From NCBI GenBank assembly GCA_015232455.1, contig JADFZQ010000008.1, forward strand, positions 85,066 through 149,065: a DNA stretch of 64,000 nt. The letters run 5' to 3'. The position numbers and the translations under genes were made by a program. Positions 1 to 8,720 of this stretch are shown one piece after another. The notes below the pieces were generated by a model. That model was given only the letters and a program-made list of their open reading frames with translations, had not been told where the DNA came from and ran no database searches. Source of the DNA: Desulfamplus sp. GTDB lineage: Bacteria; Desulfobacterota; Desulfobacteria; Desulfobacterales; Desulfobacteraceae. The first letter of the stretch is position 1. The number at the start of each line of letters is the position of its first letter.

Positions 1-566
1 GAAATCTGTTTGCGAAACCTTTCCATTTTAAAAAAAACAAAGAGCGGTAGTGTTAACAGAGTAAATACAAAAAGCATCTCAAGGTACCACAGATGAAGAC
101 CCATCCAAGCAAAATTGCCTCCAAAAGCGTATAATCCTTCAAAATAATGGGGATAGAATTCTATAAAACTGCCGTCAAATTGAGCATGGCTGATACGTTC
201 AATCCAGACTTGTAGCGGGATGAGAAACGCGAAGATTCCAAAGATAAATGGAACAACAAGCCGCAGTAGGCGGTTCCAAATATATTGCGGCCATTTTCGG
301 GTTGATAATGAATAGTATGAGCTTATACCGGAAAGCATAAAAAAAAGAGGCATGATCCATTGCGATACTACAACTACAAAAAGAGAAAGCCCTTCACTTA
401 ACTGGCTGTTTTTAACATGCCAATCCTCGTGATTGAAAAACCTTGCACAATGGAAAAAAAAGATAGTCAGCATCGCTAAGACATTGAGCCAATCCAGATA
501 ATCCAGTTTTGCTTGTTTTCCGTATCTATTCAAGTCATTTTTTTCCGTAATGTATAGACAAGACAT
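1..566 (-). CDS. Acyltransferase-3 family membrane protein (partial)
   Basis: The 188 readable codons start at an ATG at 566 and run off the left edge of the window, so the C-terminal part is missing. The protein is hydrophobic. After about 27 polar residues comes a membrane segment containing FFFHCARFF, with a His placed as in the first helix of acyltransferase-3 (OafA/MdoC-like) proteins. Further hydrophobic stretches follow, including WIMPLFFMLSG, LLRLVVPFIFGIFAF and LHLWYLEMLFVF, all in the style of this family. Such enzymes transfer acyl groups to extracytoplasmic sugars or glucans; the substrate here is unknown. It reads in the same direction as the cassette-like genes to its right and may be a cassette itself, but the boundary is not clear. 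Family assignment is good; specific role is not known. Confidence 0.7.
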   Translation of the reverse strand, partial: MSCLYITEKNDLNRYGKQAKLDYLDWLNVLAMLTIFFFHCARFFNHEDWHVKNSQLSEGLSLFVVVVSQWIMPLFFMLSGISSYYSLSTRKWPQYIWNRLLRLVVPFIFGIFAFLIPLQVWIERISHAQFDGSFIEFYPHYFEGLYAFGGNFAWMGLHLWYLEMLFVFTLLTLPLFVFFKMERFRKQI

Positions 567-588
567 ATTACCAGCTCACTAACATCTT

Positions 589-643
589 AAATAACCAGTA
601 TGTGCAACTCCATACATGGTTCTGGTGGAATGATGGGTTATTC
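589..643 (-). other. Possible degenerate attC-like site
   Basis: An imperfect inverted repeat has AAATAAC at the left and GTTATTC at the right, as the R'' and R' boxes of an integron attC would be placed. Inside it are paired CCAG/CTGG and TATG/CATA arms. It lies between the acyltransferase start and the broken acetyltransferase. It is less regular than the attC sites in the 50-57 kb array, so it is only a candidate. Confidence 0.3.
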
Positions 644-896
644 AGTGGCATATCTACCAGTTTTAAAGACTTCGTGGAAAGTAACGATATGCCCTGCCCT
701 GTGGGTAGCACCCATTGAAAGATAGTGCGAAGAAGATGAGAGATACAGCGAGAGCATTTTGGGTGCGTAGTGACTCAATGATGAATTGCTCCCTTTGGCT
801 ACTGATACGCAACGTCTTGAACACGGTAGCAGTTACGTTACCTATGGCATTTAGGTCAGAGTCGGTTTCACTCCGAATAGTAATTTTTGGTTGCAT
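640..896 (-). pseudogene. GNAT acetyltransferase (YhbS-like) remnant
   Basis: From an ATG at 896 the first 50 or so residues read like the N-terminus of YhbS-type GNAT acetyltransferases (IRSETDSDLNAIGNVT, then REQFIIESLR and NALAVSLI). The similarity then stops and the frame ends about 25 residues later. In the next frame a short piece containing AGHIVTF resembles the following GNAT strand (VGHIAF), which suggests a frameshift. The acetyl-CoA binding motif and the rest of the domain are absent, so the gene cannot make a working enzyme. It sits in the leftward cassette-like tract and is probably a decaying cassette gene. Assignment rests on the N-terminal block only. Confidence 0.5.
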
Positions 897-1340
897 TTGT
901 TTCTCATCTTTCTCATTCTTCTGGCTAACTTATATATAATCACTACCTTTTCTCTTCAGCTCTCAACCATCTGTAAACAAATCCGCTGGGTGAATGCTCT
1001 CCCTATCCATTTGAAGCAAGACCTCCTGCTAAACTGAAATACACTTTTCCGCTGGCTATCAAATATGGTAAACCTGTAAAAAGTCCGATTTTAAGAATTT
1101 TTCAGTCATAACCATCTGAAATTATTAATAACTATTTTGGCATTTTCGACTTTTTACGAGACTATCAAATATAATATACCAGTTCCTAAAATTTCACCTG
1201 CTACCTGAGCTAAAATATAAGGAATCAAATCCGATTCAGCCCGTCTGTCCAGAACAGTCTAAAGCAAAGCTAATCGGGTGTGGCATGGAAAGCTGAATAA
1301 ACAAAACTGCATTATAATCGTGAACCGGTTGAACATACGG
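897..1340. other. Gene-free stretch between cassette-like genes
   Basis: About 440 bp with no coding region I can support on either strand. At its right edge the sequence GTTAGAT (1340-1346) matches an attC R' box and overlaps the stop codon of the gene at 1341-2036. The same overlap is seen for several cassettes at 52-57 kb. I could not find a convincing partner R'' box. Confidence 0.4.
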
Positions 1341-2036
1341 TTAGATATGTTTCATATTTAGATCAATTATCTGAATGGGTAGCATACCGTGAAATTTATT
1401 TGGAACGCCGTTTGCGGCCACAAGAATACGCTTATATAGTGCAAATGCTATTGTGTGTTGGATTCTATCAGCCCATGACCAAGATATAATTTCACCACTC
1501 CGAGAAAGTCCTTTCATGGATAAATAAGATTGAAATTGCTCATATTCGGGCGGGTTCCATGAAATCACGGGATGGAGGCAAATTGAGCCACTTTTTTTAG
1601 GAGTTGGATAACACAACAAGCTATCAAATCCCCACGCAGTTTTGAGGTGAGGCAAGTTATTTGCACAGGATATTCCTACCCATGTTTGTTGTGATTCTAA
1701 TTCGTGTGCGTCAATCACTGCTTTGCCGTAAATCAAATTCCCCCAAGTGTATTCACCAAAAGTTATAGCACCTTTTACTGGAAATGATTGTTTGATACCT
1801 TCATTTAATATCGTCTTTGCCATTGCAATTAGTGACTTTAAACCTTCTTCAGAAGGGTCTGCCGCAGCAAAAATAGTATCGGATAACATGGATAATTTTA
1901 TTACGGATGATTCGTGAGCAGCTTGTTCTATTAATGTAATCCATTCTTTAATTCGTAAGTCCAAATCTTTAGATTGAAGGTTTCGGACAATATTGCTGAA
2001 ACCGAGTAAATCCAATAGAAGCACATATCCTTTCAT
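1341..2036 (-). CDS. Class III nucleotide-cyclase-fold protein of unknown function
   Basis: The 231-residue protein starts with VLLLDLLGFSNIV, which resembles the first strand of class III nucleotidyl cyclases and keeps the metal-binding Asp. A second Asp lies in MLSDTIFAA, where cyclases have their second metal ligand. PVKGAITFGEYTW and IYGKAVIDAHELE match the later dimerisation and helix regions of the fold. No transmembrane or sensor domain is present. Related cyclase-fold proteins are common in accessory DNA, and it is unclear whether they make a cyclic nucleotide. It lies between an attC at 2062-2123 and a possible R' box overlapping its stop, so it is probably an integron cassette. No effector gene of Pycsar type is next to it. 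Function is inference only. Confidence 0.55.
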   Translation of the reverse strand: MKGYVLLLDLLGFSNIVRNLQSKDLDLRIKEWITLIEQAAHESSVIKLSMLSDTIFAAADPSEEGLKSLIAMAKTILNEGIKQSFPVKGAITFGEYTWGNLIYGKAVIDAHELESQQTWVGISCANNLPHLKTAWGFDSLLCYPTPKKSGSICLHPVISWNPPEYEQFQSYLSMKGLSRSGEIISWSWADRIQHTIAFALYKRILVAANGVPNKFHGMLPIQIIDLNMKHI

Positions 2037-2061
2037 ATTGCCCTCTTAGGTTTCTGGAAAT

Positions 2062-2123
2062 GCCCAACATTAAGTTAAGCAGCATGAAGACCGCTTTGCG
2101 GGATTACTGCTTAAACGTTGGGT
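2062..2123 (-). other. attC recombination site (62 bp)
   Basis: GCCCAAC at 2062-2068 and GTTGGGT at 2117-2123 are an exact R''/R' pair (RYYYAAC...GTTRRRY). Between them are pairing arms (TTAAGCAG with CTGCTTAA) around a GC-rich centre. It lies 3' of the diguanylate cyclase gene and 5' of the cyclase-fold gene, the position expected of the attC of the upstream cassette when the array is read leftward. Confidence 0.75.
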
Positions 2124-2201
2124 TATATTAAGCCGTTGTCCGCATTGCTTTTAATACAACCATAAATCCACTAAATCCATAATAAAGCTCAAAATATCTA
2201 T

Positions 2202-3950
2202 CTAATCATTGTTTGCCAAAACGACTCGATTTCTTCCATCGTGTTTAGCCTTATAGAGTGCATTATCAGCCTTCTTCAGCAAGTTATCAGGTCCTCTATC
2301 TTGACCATCTTTGTCGCTTTTATTGAATCTGCCATCATAATCAGTAACTGGGCACAGCGTAGCAACTCCAATACTAACTGTAACCACTCCCGCCTCGGTT
2401 CCCATTTTATGAGGAATATCCTGAGCCTGAACAGTTGCCCTGATTTTTTCTGCTACCTCAAATGCACGTTCTCCATCAATTCCGGGAAGGATTGCCACAA
2501 ATTCCTCACCACCGTAACGGGCTGCAAGTTCACCAGAACGTCTGACGCAGGAATCAAAAGCGTGAGCTACGATCTTAAGACACTCATCACCTGCCTGATG
2601 CCCGTAATGATCATTGTATTTTTTGAAGAAATCAACGTCAAGCATAACCAGAGAAATTGGCTGACATGAACGGGAAGCTCTCAGCCATTCGTTCAACAAA
2701 ACTTCATCAAAGTAACGGCGATTGGCGATACCTGTAAGTCCATCAGTAGTGCTAATTGATGCAAGTTTAAGGTTGGCAGTTTGAAGTTGACTGTTGGATT
2801 CTTTCAGAGCAACTGCTTGATCTACCAGACTCTCGTTAAGATCAAGCAGGGTTTGACGATGCAGCCGATTTGTAATTACAAAATTCATACTTCCAAATAT
2901 AAGTAAAACTATGAGAAATCCTATCAGCGATAACAAACCAAACCACCACAGACGATCTTGCTCAATGCGTTTAGCAGCCTCATTTATATCTCGAAGAACA
3001 TAAACATTGATTTTACGATCCGAACTACTTCGAGTTGCCATCACATAAGGATATGGCTGATTTTTAAATAACACTAAATCATTGGAAAGGTAATCCGGCT
3101 TCTTTGTCAGGTCTAATGTCTCAAACTCTCTCCGCTTATACCGTTTCTCCCGATCTTCTGCACTTACTCCCTTAATTTTTCCATGCGGCAACATACGCAT
3201 CAGCAGTGTCGTATCTCGCGTTAGAATAATTATATCGTTCTCGTCTGTAACAAAAGCGTTCCGCTCCATGATCATAGGTAAAAGACTGTCAATATTTAAT
3301 CTGGCACCAACAGCTCCAATGAATTTGCCGTTACTAAACACGGGAGACGAATAAAAAAGCCCCATAGCGTTTGTTACACGTCCAACAGCAAACTGAAGTC
3401 CGTTCTCTCCACTCTTTGCAGATAGAAAATATTTACGATCTGCATAGTTGGTACCGATAAAGGCTTTGTCTTCAAGTGGATGCCCTTCTGCCACACAATC
3501 TCCCGCAGCATTCATAACAAATAGGCTATTTATTCCAATTTCAGCAACTATTTTACCAAGACGACAAGATAACCTGCTAAGTTCCGGATCAGTAGCCCAC
3601 AACGCACTTCGTTCCTCCATCATCAATTCAGAAGGTTTCACATCTGAGCCAAACCGCATAAGCAGTGATATCAACGAAGGCTCGGTTGCCATAACTATCG
3701 GGATGCTGCGGATGTGATCAAGTCTGTTCCCTATATTTGTATTTATTATATCAACGCTGCCATTTGCTTCAAGTCGCTCATTTTCAATGAGTTGCTTCAT
3801 CCGCTCATCGGCTATAAATCCTGAGCCGTGCCATACGGCAATAGACCACAAAAAGACAATGGCTGTCATGTAGGCAATTTTTATGAAAAATGGACGAATA
3901 ATTACTCTAATTTTTTGTTGCTCTAAATCAACCAACTTCTTAATTTTCAT
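2202..3950 (-). CDS. Membrane diguanylate cyclase with extracytoplasmic sensor
   Basis: The 582-residue protein has a membrane helix at about 25-45, a roughly 290-residue extracytoplasmic region of PDC/Cache type (GTNYADRKYF and LFYSSPVF are typical motifs), a second helix at about 336-358, a short coiled linker and a C-terminal GGDEF domain. The active loop is intact as GGEEF at about residue 476, so it should make cyclic di-GMP from two GTP. The usual RxxD inhibitory site five residues upstream reads RSGE, so product inhibition may be weak. The sensor ligand is unknown. An attC follows at its 3' side and another candidate lies 5', so this large regulator may sit in the integron as a cassette. 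Enzyme call is firm; cassette origin is inference. Confidence 0.88.
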   Translation of the reverse strand: MKIKKLVDLEQQKIRVIIRPFFIKIAYMTAIVFLWSIAVWHGSGFIADERMKQLIENERLEANGSVDIINTNIGNRLDHIRSIPIVMATEPSLISLLMRFGSDVKPSELMMEERSALWATDPELSRLSCRLGKIVAEIGINSLFVMNAAGDCVAEGHPLEDKAFIGTNYADRKYFLSAKSGENGLQFAVGRVTNAMGLFYSSPVFSNGKFIGAVGARLNIDSLLPMIMERNAFVTDENDIIILTRDTTLLMRMLPHGKIKGVSAEDREKRYKRREFETLDLTKKPDYLSNDLVLFKNQPYPYVMATRSSSDRKINVYVLRDINEAAKRIEQDRLWWFGLLSLIGFLIVLLIFGSMNFVITNRLHRQTLLDLNESLVDQAVALKESNSQLQTANLKLASISTTDGLTGIANRRYFDEVLLNEWLRASRSCQPISLVMLDVDFFKKYNDHYGHQAGDECLKIVAHAFDSCVRRSGELAARYGGEEFVAILPGIDGERAFEVAEKIRATVQAQDIPHKMGTEAGVVTVSIGVATLCPVTDYDGRFNKSDKDGQDRGPDNLLKKADNALYKAKHDGRNRVVLANND

Positions 3951-4104
3951 TAAATACTTTTATCATCTTAGATTATTACGGTGGACTGATTTAACATACC
4001 AGTTTTTTGGAGATTGCTCAATTTTTCTAAGCATATTTGTTATACAATTTTGCCGTCTAAAAAGTGAGCTATTATGAAACTTTCAGTCTAAATTTTTCAG
4101 TCCA

Positions 4105-4162
4105 CTATAACGCCGCAATTTGCGGCGAGCGCAGCGAGTCCGACAACATTGCCTTGTTAAAG
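4105..4162 (-). other. attC recombination site at 3' end of SIR2-HerA pair
   Basis: Read on the minus strand, the site opens CTTTAACAAGGCAA and closes TTGCGGCGTTATAG, a standard attC layout with R and L boxes. The central arms CTCGCTGCGCTCGCCG and neighbours are GC-rich, unlike the AT-rich surroundings. It lies 24 bp beyond the herA stop codon, the expected position for the cassette's own attC. A 10-bp piece (CGACAACATT) is repeated just to its right. Confidence 0.72.
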
Positions 4163-4185
4163 CTTTGCTTGCCGACAACATTGGA

Positions 4186-6009
4186 TTACTCATCCGAAAT
4201 GCCACACCATCGATTAACGACCCCCATCAAATCAGCATCTTGAGTCGCGTCATTCGACCACCCGCTTGCGAATTTAATATCGTTAGAATTGGGCAATTTA
4301 TCAGGTGATAACTCTCGAATTCTAATCCTGCTTGGGAGTGCTGCGGCCTCCCCGACAAAAATAGCCTCTCTTCTCGTAAGGGCAGATAACATTTTAGTTA
4401 AACCGCTCAAGCTGTCAGGCAAAAACCTAGAGACATGCTCTTGATCACTAGAATTCGACAATCTAAGAACTATCCAAGAGTTACACTGGGAGAGAACAGT
4501 GCTTTCGACATCAGAAGGTCTTTGTGAAACGAGCCCCAGCCCTAATCCATATTTACGCCCTTCTTTTGCAATGCGTCGAATAGCATCTTGAGCTTCTTTG
4601 TATTGTGCTTCTCCATGGTTTGGTACGTAGCGGTGCGCTTCTTCGCAAATAAATAATACGGGATCTTTCTCTCTTTCATCCCTTGTCTGCCAAAGTTTGT
4701 ATTGGAAAAGAAGACGGGATATTAATGCGGTTAGTGGTCCCGCCACCTCATTTGGCAAGCCTGATATATCTATGATACGAATATCTTTTCCATTTGCCTC
4801 ACCGACAAACTGCGCCAATATGTCTTGTAGCTTGGGAGAGTCAGCTTCACTATACTCCGTTAGCAAAAAACTAAGCTGGGGATTTGAGCGAAGGACTTTG
4901 AGCTTTTTAAGTATGTTATCGATTTTATCGCGGCCTGATGAAGCAGCTAATTTTTCCTGCTTACCATCTTTGCGCCCTTGCACCTTGTCTATGTGCTTAA
5001 CAAACTGCATCAATTTGAACGGAACGGGCTTGTCTCTATCAAAATTCAAGACCTGATCTTCATTTACACCATCAGAAAATGCGGCTTCTACTCCACCGGT
5101 TGGCTCAGCACCTACGTCCTGCACGTAGCCCGCCTCTAGCAATCTAGAATAGGTAATTGCCTCATAAACAATGTTATTTTGAGAGGTGGCTTCGTGTTCG
5201 GTCTTGCCAATGATTAACGACCTCAACTCATCACTAGACATAAGCCAATAAGGTAACTTCAATAGCTCTGCCTCATCCTCCACTGCAGACGCATCATTAT
5301 ATGCTCGGAATACTTTTGCTCTATCGCCAAAAGCACTGGCATACTCACCGTGGGGATCAATCATGACAATTCTTGGCTTTAAGGTGGCGCCTCCAGGTCG
5401 ATGATCTAGAACAGAGTGCAAAATTGATGCGACTGTTCCCGATTTCCCTGAACCAGTAGACCCTAATATCGCAAAGTGATGTCCAAACAGTTTATCAATA
5501 TTCGCTCGGCATACCGCATTGTTGCCACCGATGTAATTCCCAATTGGAACCATAGGTGTAATGGCTTCATCTTGAGCATTTGATTCTGCCGCTTTATAAA
5601 CTGCCTCTAGTTCATCGTTTAGGCAAATATAGGCACTTTGCAATGGCAAGGGGTAAGTTTCAACACCACGAGAAAATTCAAGTCGAGAATTCTTGTTAGA
5701 CCAAGCACCCTGACCAAAGAGGTCTGCCTCTAAGATACGAGCATCATCCTCTGCACTAATGAGTTGGTTGCTATCTTCAGCAATCAACTCAGATCTCATT
5801 TTGAGAGATCGAACGAACGCAAATAGCAGCTTTCTACCAAAATGTACCTTAATGATACTGCCCATTTGCCCTACGGGATAAACTTGTCCGTCAACGGCAC
5901 GAATGAGTTCATTAACACTATCGTCAATCTCTACGCGCAAATTATTGCCCGACACCTCAATAATTTTTCCTACCTTTAGCTCTTTCCGTGCTTGAAAAAT
6001 ATTGCTCAT
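4186..6009 (-). CDS. herA: HerA-type ATPase of a SIR2-HerA defence pair
   Basis: The 607-residue protein has an N-terminal HAS-barrel-like part (about 1-110), followed by a HerA/FtsK-type motor. Walker A is GSTGSGKSGTV at about 183-193. VMIDPHGEYAS follows it, FICEEAHRYVP (Walker B with catalytic Glu) is near 455, and the later SQRPSDVE motif is present. HerA motors form hexameric rings on DNA. It overlaps the upstream SIR2 gene by 4 bp (ATGA type), so the two are translated together. A SIR2 NADase paired with HerA is the established Sir2-HerA (Nezha) anti-phage system, in which the two proteins assemble and deplete NAD+ or cut nucleic acid on infection. Length and motifs look complete. An attC follows. 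Confidence 0.88.
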   Translation of the reverse strand: MSNIFQARKELKVGKIIEVSGNNLRVEIDDSVNELIRAVDGQVYPVGQMGSIIKVHFGRKLLFAFVRSLKMRSELIAEDSNQLISAEDDARILEADLFGQGAWSNKNSRLEFSRGVETYPLPLQSAYICLNDELEAVYKAAESNAQDEAITPMVPIGNYIGGNNAVCRANIDKLFGHHFAILGSTGSGKSGTVASILHSVLDHRPGGATLKPRIVMIDPHGEYASAFGDRAKVFRAYNDASAVEDEAELLKLPYWLMSSDELRSLIIGKTEHEATSQNNIVYEAITYSRLLEAGYVQDVGAEPTGGVEAAFSDGVNEDQVLNFDRDKPVPFKLMQFVKHIDKVQGRKDGKQEKLAASSGRDKIDNILKKLKVLRSNPQLSFLLTEYSEADSPKLQDILAQFVGEANGKDIRIIDISGLPNEVAGPLTALISRLLFQYKLWQTRDEREKDPVLFICEEAHRYVPNHGEAQYKEAQDAIRRIAKEGRKYGLGLGLVSQRPSDVESTVLSQCNSWIVLRLSNSSDQEHVSRFLPDSLSGLTKMLSALTRREAIFVGEAAALPSRIRIRELSPDKLPNSNDIKFASGWSNDATQDADLMGVVNRWCGISDE

Positions 6010-7196
6010 GGAACATCTCCTGTTCTGATAAACTGCGTTAGTCCATCAAAACGCCACCATGTATACTTGCTGGTATCGGATTCAGCTAAAGGAGTTGTTG
6101 AATTATGGTAGATGCCCAGTTCGCCAGCGACATACACTCTAGAACTAATTTTCGGACATCTCAGCCAGGCGTCTAAAGTCTTATTAATAACAACTCCATC
6201 TTTTGGCGCCTCTTGAATAAATGCAATAACCGTCGTTTGGTTGGACTCACTTCGCAATGCACTTTCAATTTCAGCATTAATATGGTCGTCGCCAAAACTA
6301 TAACCACAAGTGATTAATGTATTTTGCTGGCCAATCATTAAGGTTTTTCTCAAACCCAGAAATAGGTTGGCGAATGGGTCTTTCTGTGTTTCAACATACT
6401 TTGTTGCTTGGGGGTAAATCATAATATTTGCAGGATTGGACAAGTATTTAGTTCCATATCGTGCACGCACTAGACCTAAGTCGTCATCTCTGTGCCAATC
6501 TATCGAACCATGTAATTTATATAGATGGTATGTATTTGAATCCATCGCTGCATTCGAGAATTCATTTTCTGCATTCCAAAAACCTACAGCCCCACCTGAA
6601 AAGCCATCACAGACTATTTTCTTGTGTAGAGCTAACGCGTCCTCAAGCAAAGTGTCGTAATTAGTAGTAAAAAATGTAGTTTTTGAGCGTTGTTCTAGAT
6701 TTGATTTGCTAATCAATAATGCCTCTATAAATTTATAATGAGGCTCTATTTCAACTATTGGGTTTTCCGCGCAACCAATCTCCTCTTCTATCGTGCGATC
6801 AGCATTAGCAGCGACGTATCCGTATCTAACAATCCCCCCGATAGCCTTTATAATCTCTATATATAGCTGCCTTAGCTCTTCACTGGTATAACTATTAGCG
6901 CCAATATATGCAGACTGGGTTCTTGATCGATCAGCAATAGCTAAAAGGTCACCCAAATGACTTAAGTAGTGTTCAACGTGGCAGTCATCAGCTAGATCTG
7001 CTTTTAGAGCTGCCAAAATTTCTTTTTCTTTGTCCCCAGAATCTTCTTCGATAATTCGTTCAACGCGACTCGTCAATGGATACATTAAAGGTATTTTTGA
7101 ACCGAAACTTATCCCAGCACCAAAAAGCCAGCTTTGTCTGCTTTGGGAGCTTAAAAGTTGCTTTAAGTTTTCCAACCTAGTATCAAATTCTTCCAT
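6006..7196 (-). CDS. SIR2-domain NADase of a SIR2-HerA defence pair
   Basis: I start this protein at the ATG at 7196 because a GAAGAGA ribosome site lies just upstream. A GTG at 7241 would add 15 residues. The 396-residue protein has the SIR2 nucleotide pocket (LFGAGISFGSK at about 24-34), FFTTNYDTLLEDA near 178 (the Asn-x-Asp of sirtuins), LHGSIDW near 228 and a C-terminal GYSFGDDHIN near 299. This is the defence-type SIR2 layout, in which the domain hydrolyses NAD+, rather than a deacetylase. It is the first gene after the attI-like region, so it is the first cassette and best placed for expression. It overlaps herA by 4 bp. A two-gene defence unit in one cassette is less usual than a single-gene cassette. 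Confidence 0.87.
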   Translation of the reverse strand: MEEFDTRLENLKQLLSSQSRQSWLFGAGISFGSKIPLMYPLTSRVERIIEEDSGDKEKEILAALKADLADDCHVEHYLSHLGDLLAIADRSRTQSAYIGANSYTSEELRQLYIEIIKAIGGIVRYGYVAANADRTIEEEIGCAENPIVEIEPHYKFIEALLISKSNLEQRSKTTFFTTNYDTLLEDALALHKKIVCDGFSGGAVGFWNAENEFSNAAMDSNTYHLYKLHGSIDWHRDDDLGLVRARYGTKYLSNPANIMIYPQATKYVETQKDPFANLFLGLRKTLMIGQQNTLITCGYSFGDDHINAEIESALRSESNQTTVIAFIQEAPKDGVVINKTLDAWLRCPKISSRVYVAGELGIYHNSTTPLAESDTSKYTWWRFDGLTQFIRTGDVP

Positions 7197-7256
7197 AAGT
7201 TTCTCTTCAATTATTGCGGTATAGAACGCACAATCAGGCACATCATGAGTATGCTT

Positions 7257-7402
7257 TAACCATTTATTATCAGGTCATTCTTACCTGATAATACCTTAAA
7301 TTCCCTATTATCAAGGAAACATCTCCTTGATAACACCCTAAATCACAACTTATAAGGTTAATGTGTCAAAAATATTATTAATTCTGATAGGTAACTTTTT
7401 AC
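7257..7402 (-). other. attI-like head of the left cassette array, with palindromes
   Basis: This region lies between the divergent integrase remnant and the first cassette, where attI belongs. It contains TTATCAGG (7267-7274) paired with CCTGATAA (7284-7291), then TTATCAAGG (7308-7316) paired with CCTTGATAA (7325-7333). On the minus strand it ends AATAAATGGTTAAAG, giving a G/TTA-type crossover point at the cassette edge. Nearly the same sequence heads the second array at 57207-57470. The exact attI core cannot be set without data. Confidence 0.55.
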
Positions 7403-7427
7403 TACATATAAAATATAAATATGTCAA
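7399..7427 (-). promoter_or_regulatory. Possible cassette promoter
   Basis: On the minus strand TTGACA (7427-7422) is followed after 17 bases by TAGTAA, a weak -10. It points toward the SIR2-HerA cassette from the attI region, as an integron Pc promoter would. The -35 is perfect but the -10 matches only three positions. Confidence 0.3.
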
Positions 7428-7440
7428 GCACCCAAAATAA

Positions 7441-7764
7441 AAAATAATAGATGAAATTCATGATGTAATGCTTATTAACTATTACTCAATTCATACGGAA
7501 CGTTCATACTGCAACTGTATTAAAAGATACGTTTTGTTTAATAAAATGAAGTCGCGGGACGATCTTAATGGAGGAGAAGCTAAAATAGAGCAATTTCTCA
7601 CTTATCTTGCATTAGGTCATAAAGACGTTGCAACAACAATGATTTACACTCATGTTCTTGAATAGAGTGGTTATGGTGTAAAAAGCCCTTTTGATACTCT
7701 TGAATTAATCAAGAAGTCTTCCAGTAGATATGGAGTTCCAACAAGCCATTTAGATGATCTATAA
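7441..7764 (+). pseudogene. intI: Integron integrase (IntI) remnant with large internal deletion
   Basis: The reading frame carries the start of an integron integrase (DVMLINYYSIHTERSYC, CIKRYVLFNKMKSRDDL, EAKIEQFLTYLA) joined directly to the extreme C-terminus (LGHKDVATTMIYTHVLE). After an in-frame TAG at 7663 it continues SGYGVKSPFDTLEL, which is also typical of IntI. Roughly 220 of about 320 residues are missing, including most catalytic Arg and His residues; the Tyr nucleophile in MIYTH remains. There is no clear start codon at the natural N-terminus. It is divergent from the cassette array beginning at about 7260, exactly as intI is placed relative to attI. The integrase is therefore dead and the array cannot be moved by its own enzyme. 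Confidence 0.85.
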
Positions 7765-7926
7765 AATAGTTGGCGTACTTCATTGATTTAACGAATCTCT
7801 CTATCAAAACCCATCTCCTGCACATCTATTTCCATCAAAAAGATGGCTAAACGATTGATGTAAAAATTACAATGACAAATAATGAATTAACTCATATAAT
7901 ATTAAAAGAAAAACTATACTTTTATA

Positions 7927-7994
7927 TATACTTTAAACGGGAATAAATTTAGCTTTTATATATGAAATAATGAACTTATGACCGAGAGCGTATA
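7927..7994. repeat. TA-flanked MITE-like element, copy a
   Basis: A 68-bp imperfect palindrome opens TATACTTTAAACGG and closes TTATGACCGAGAGCGTATA, with an AT-rich loop containing TTTATATATG. It matches copies at 18959 and 57284 and partial copies at 39936, about 50455 and 63878. The TA ends suggest IS630/Tc1-mariner-type mobilisation. Confidence 0.65.
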
Positions 7995-8041
7995 AATATA
8001 AAATTCTCAATAAAATTGAATACAGGAGAAAACAATTAGCC

Positions 8042-8701
8042 ATGCCACTTGTTGATTTATTAAAAAAACGCACTTCTGTCCGAGCGTTTCTTGACAAACC
8101 AGTTCCAGCAGAAACCATGAGACAAATATTTACAAATGCCCAACTCTCGCCGTCAAATTGTAATGTGCAGCCTTGGCAGATATATGTTGTATCTGGAACA
8201 GAAAAAGATGTTTTAAAAGATAAGTTAATTAGAGCTGTTATGAAAGGTAAAGAACCAAATCCTGATTTTGACTGGAAAATAAGCTATAAGGGAATTCACC
8301 GAGATCGTCAATTTGGTTCTGCAAATGCACTTTACAGTTCAATGGGTATTGAAAGAAGTGATAAAAATGCAAGAATGGTTGCTATGCTCAGGAATTGGTC
8401 TTTTTTTGATGCTCCTCATGCTCTTTTTTTTACAATGGAAAAATATCTGAACATAATGGGAGCGGTAGATATTGGTATCTATGCCCAGACACTAACCTTA
8501 TTGATGACTGAGCATGGTATTTCAAGCTGCCTTCAAGGTGCTTTAGGACAATTTCCTGACCCTGTGAGGGAATTTTTCAATATTCCAGAAGAACGCGGCA
8601 TCTTATTTGGTATGTCTTTTGGCTATGCTGACGAAACAGCAGCCGTAAATAGAACACAGACAGAACGTGAACCTGTGGAAAATTCAGTTATCTTTAGATG
8701 A
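8042..8701 (+). CDS. Nitroreductase-family FMN oxidoreductase
   Basis: The 219-residue protein begins in the usual nitroreductase way: LLKKRTSVRAF supplies the RxSxRxF phosphate-binding motif of FMN, followed by AQLSPSNCNVQPWQ (variant of the SPSxxNxQPW motif). The C-terminal part has GIYAQTLTLLMTEHGISSC and a GMSFGYADE segment close to the normal C-terminus. These homodimeric FMN enzymes reduce nitro compounds, quinones or enones with NAD(P)H; the natural substrate cannot be read from sequence. The start is the ATG after an AGGAG about 13 bases upstream. It is followed by a small membrane protein, a ferredoxin-like protein and a crotonase on the same strand, which may form a loose redox/acyl-CoA group. 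Confidence 0.88.
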   Translation: MPLVDLLKKRTSVRAFLDKPVPAETMRQIFTNAQLSPSNCNVQPWQIYVVSGTEKDVLKDKLIRAVMKGKEPNPDFDWKISYKGIHRDRQFGSANALYSSMGIERSDKNARMVAMLRNWSFFDAPHALFFTMEKYLNIMGAVDIGIYAQTLTLLMTEHGISSCLQGALGQFPDPVREFFNIPEERGILFGMSFGYADETAAVNRTQTEREPVENSVIFR

Positions 8702-8720
8702 TAGCTTATTAATTGATTTT

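Noticed and set aside
1341..2036. Pycsar defence cyclase
   Set aside because: No effector gene (TIR or membrane type) is adjacent; the next gene is a diguanylate cyclase in a separate cassette.
4697..5056. 119-residue frame on the + strand within herA
   Set aside because: It is antisense to conserved HerA motifs and has no ribosome site or recognisable domain.
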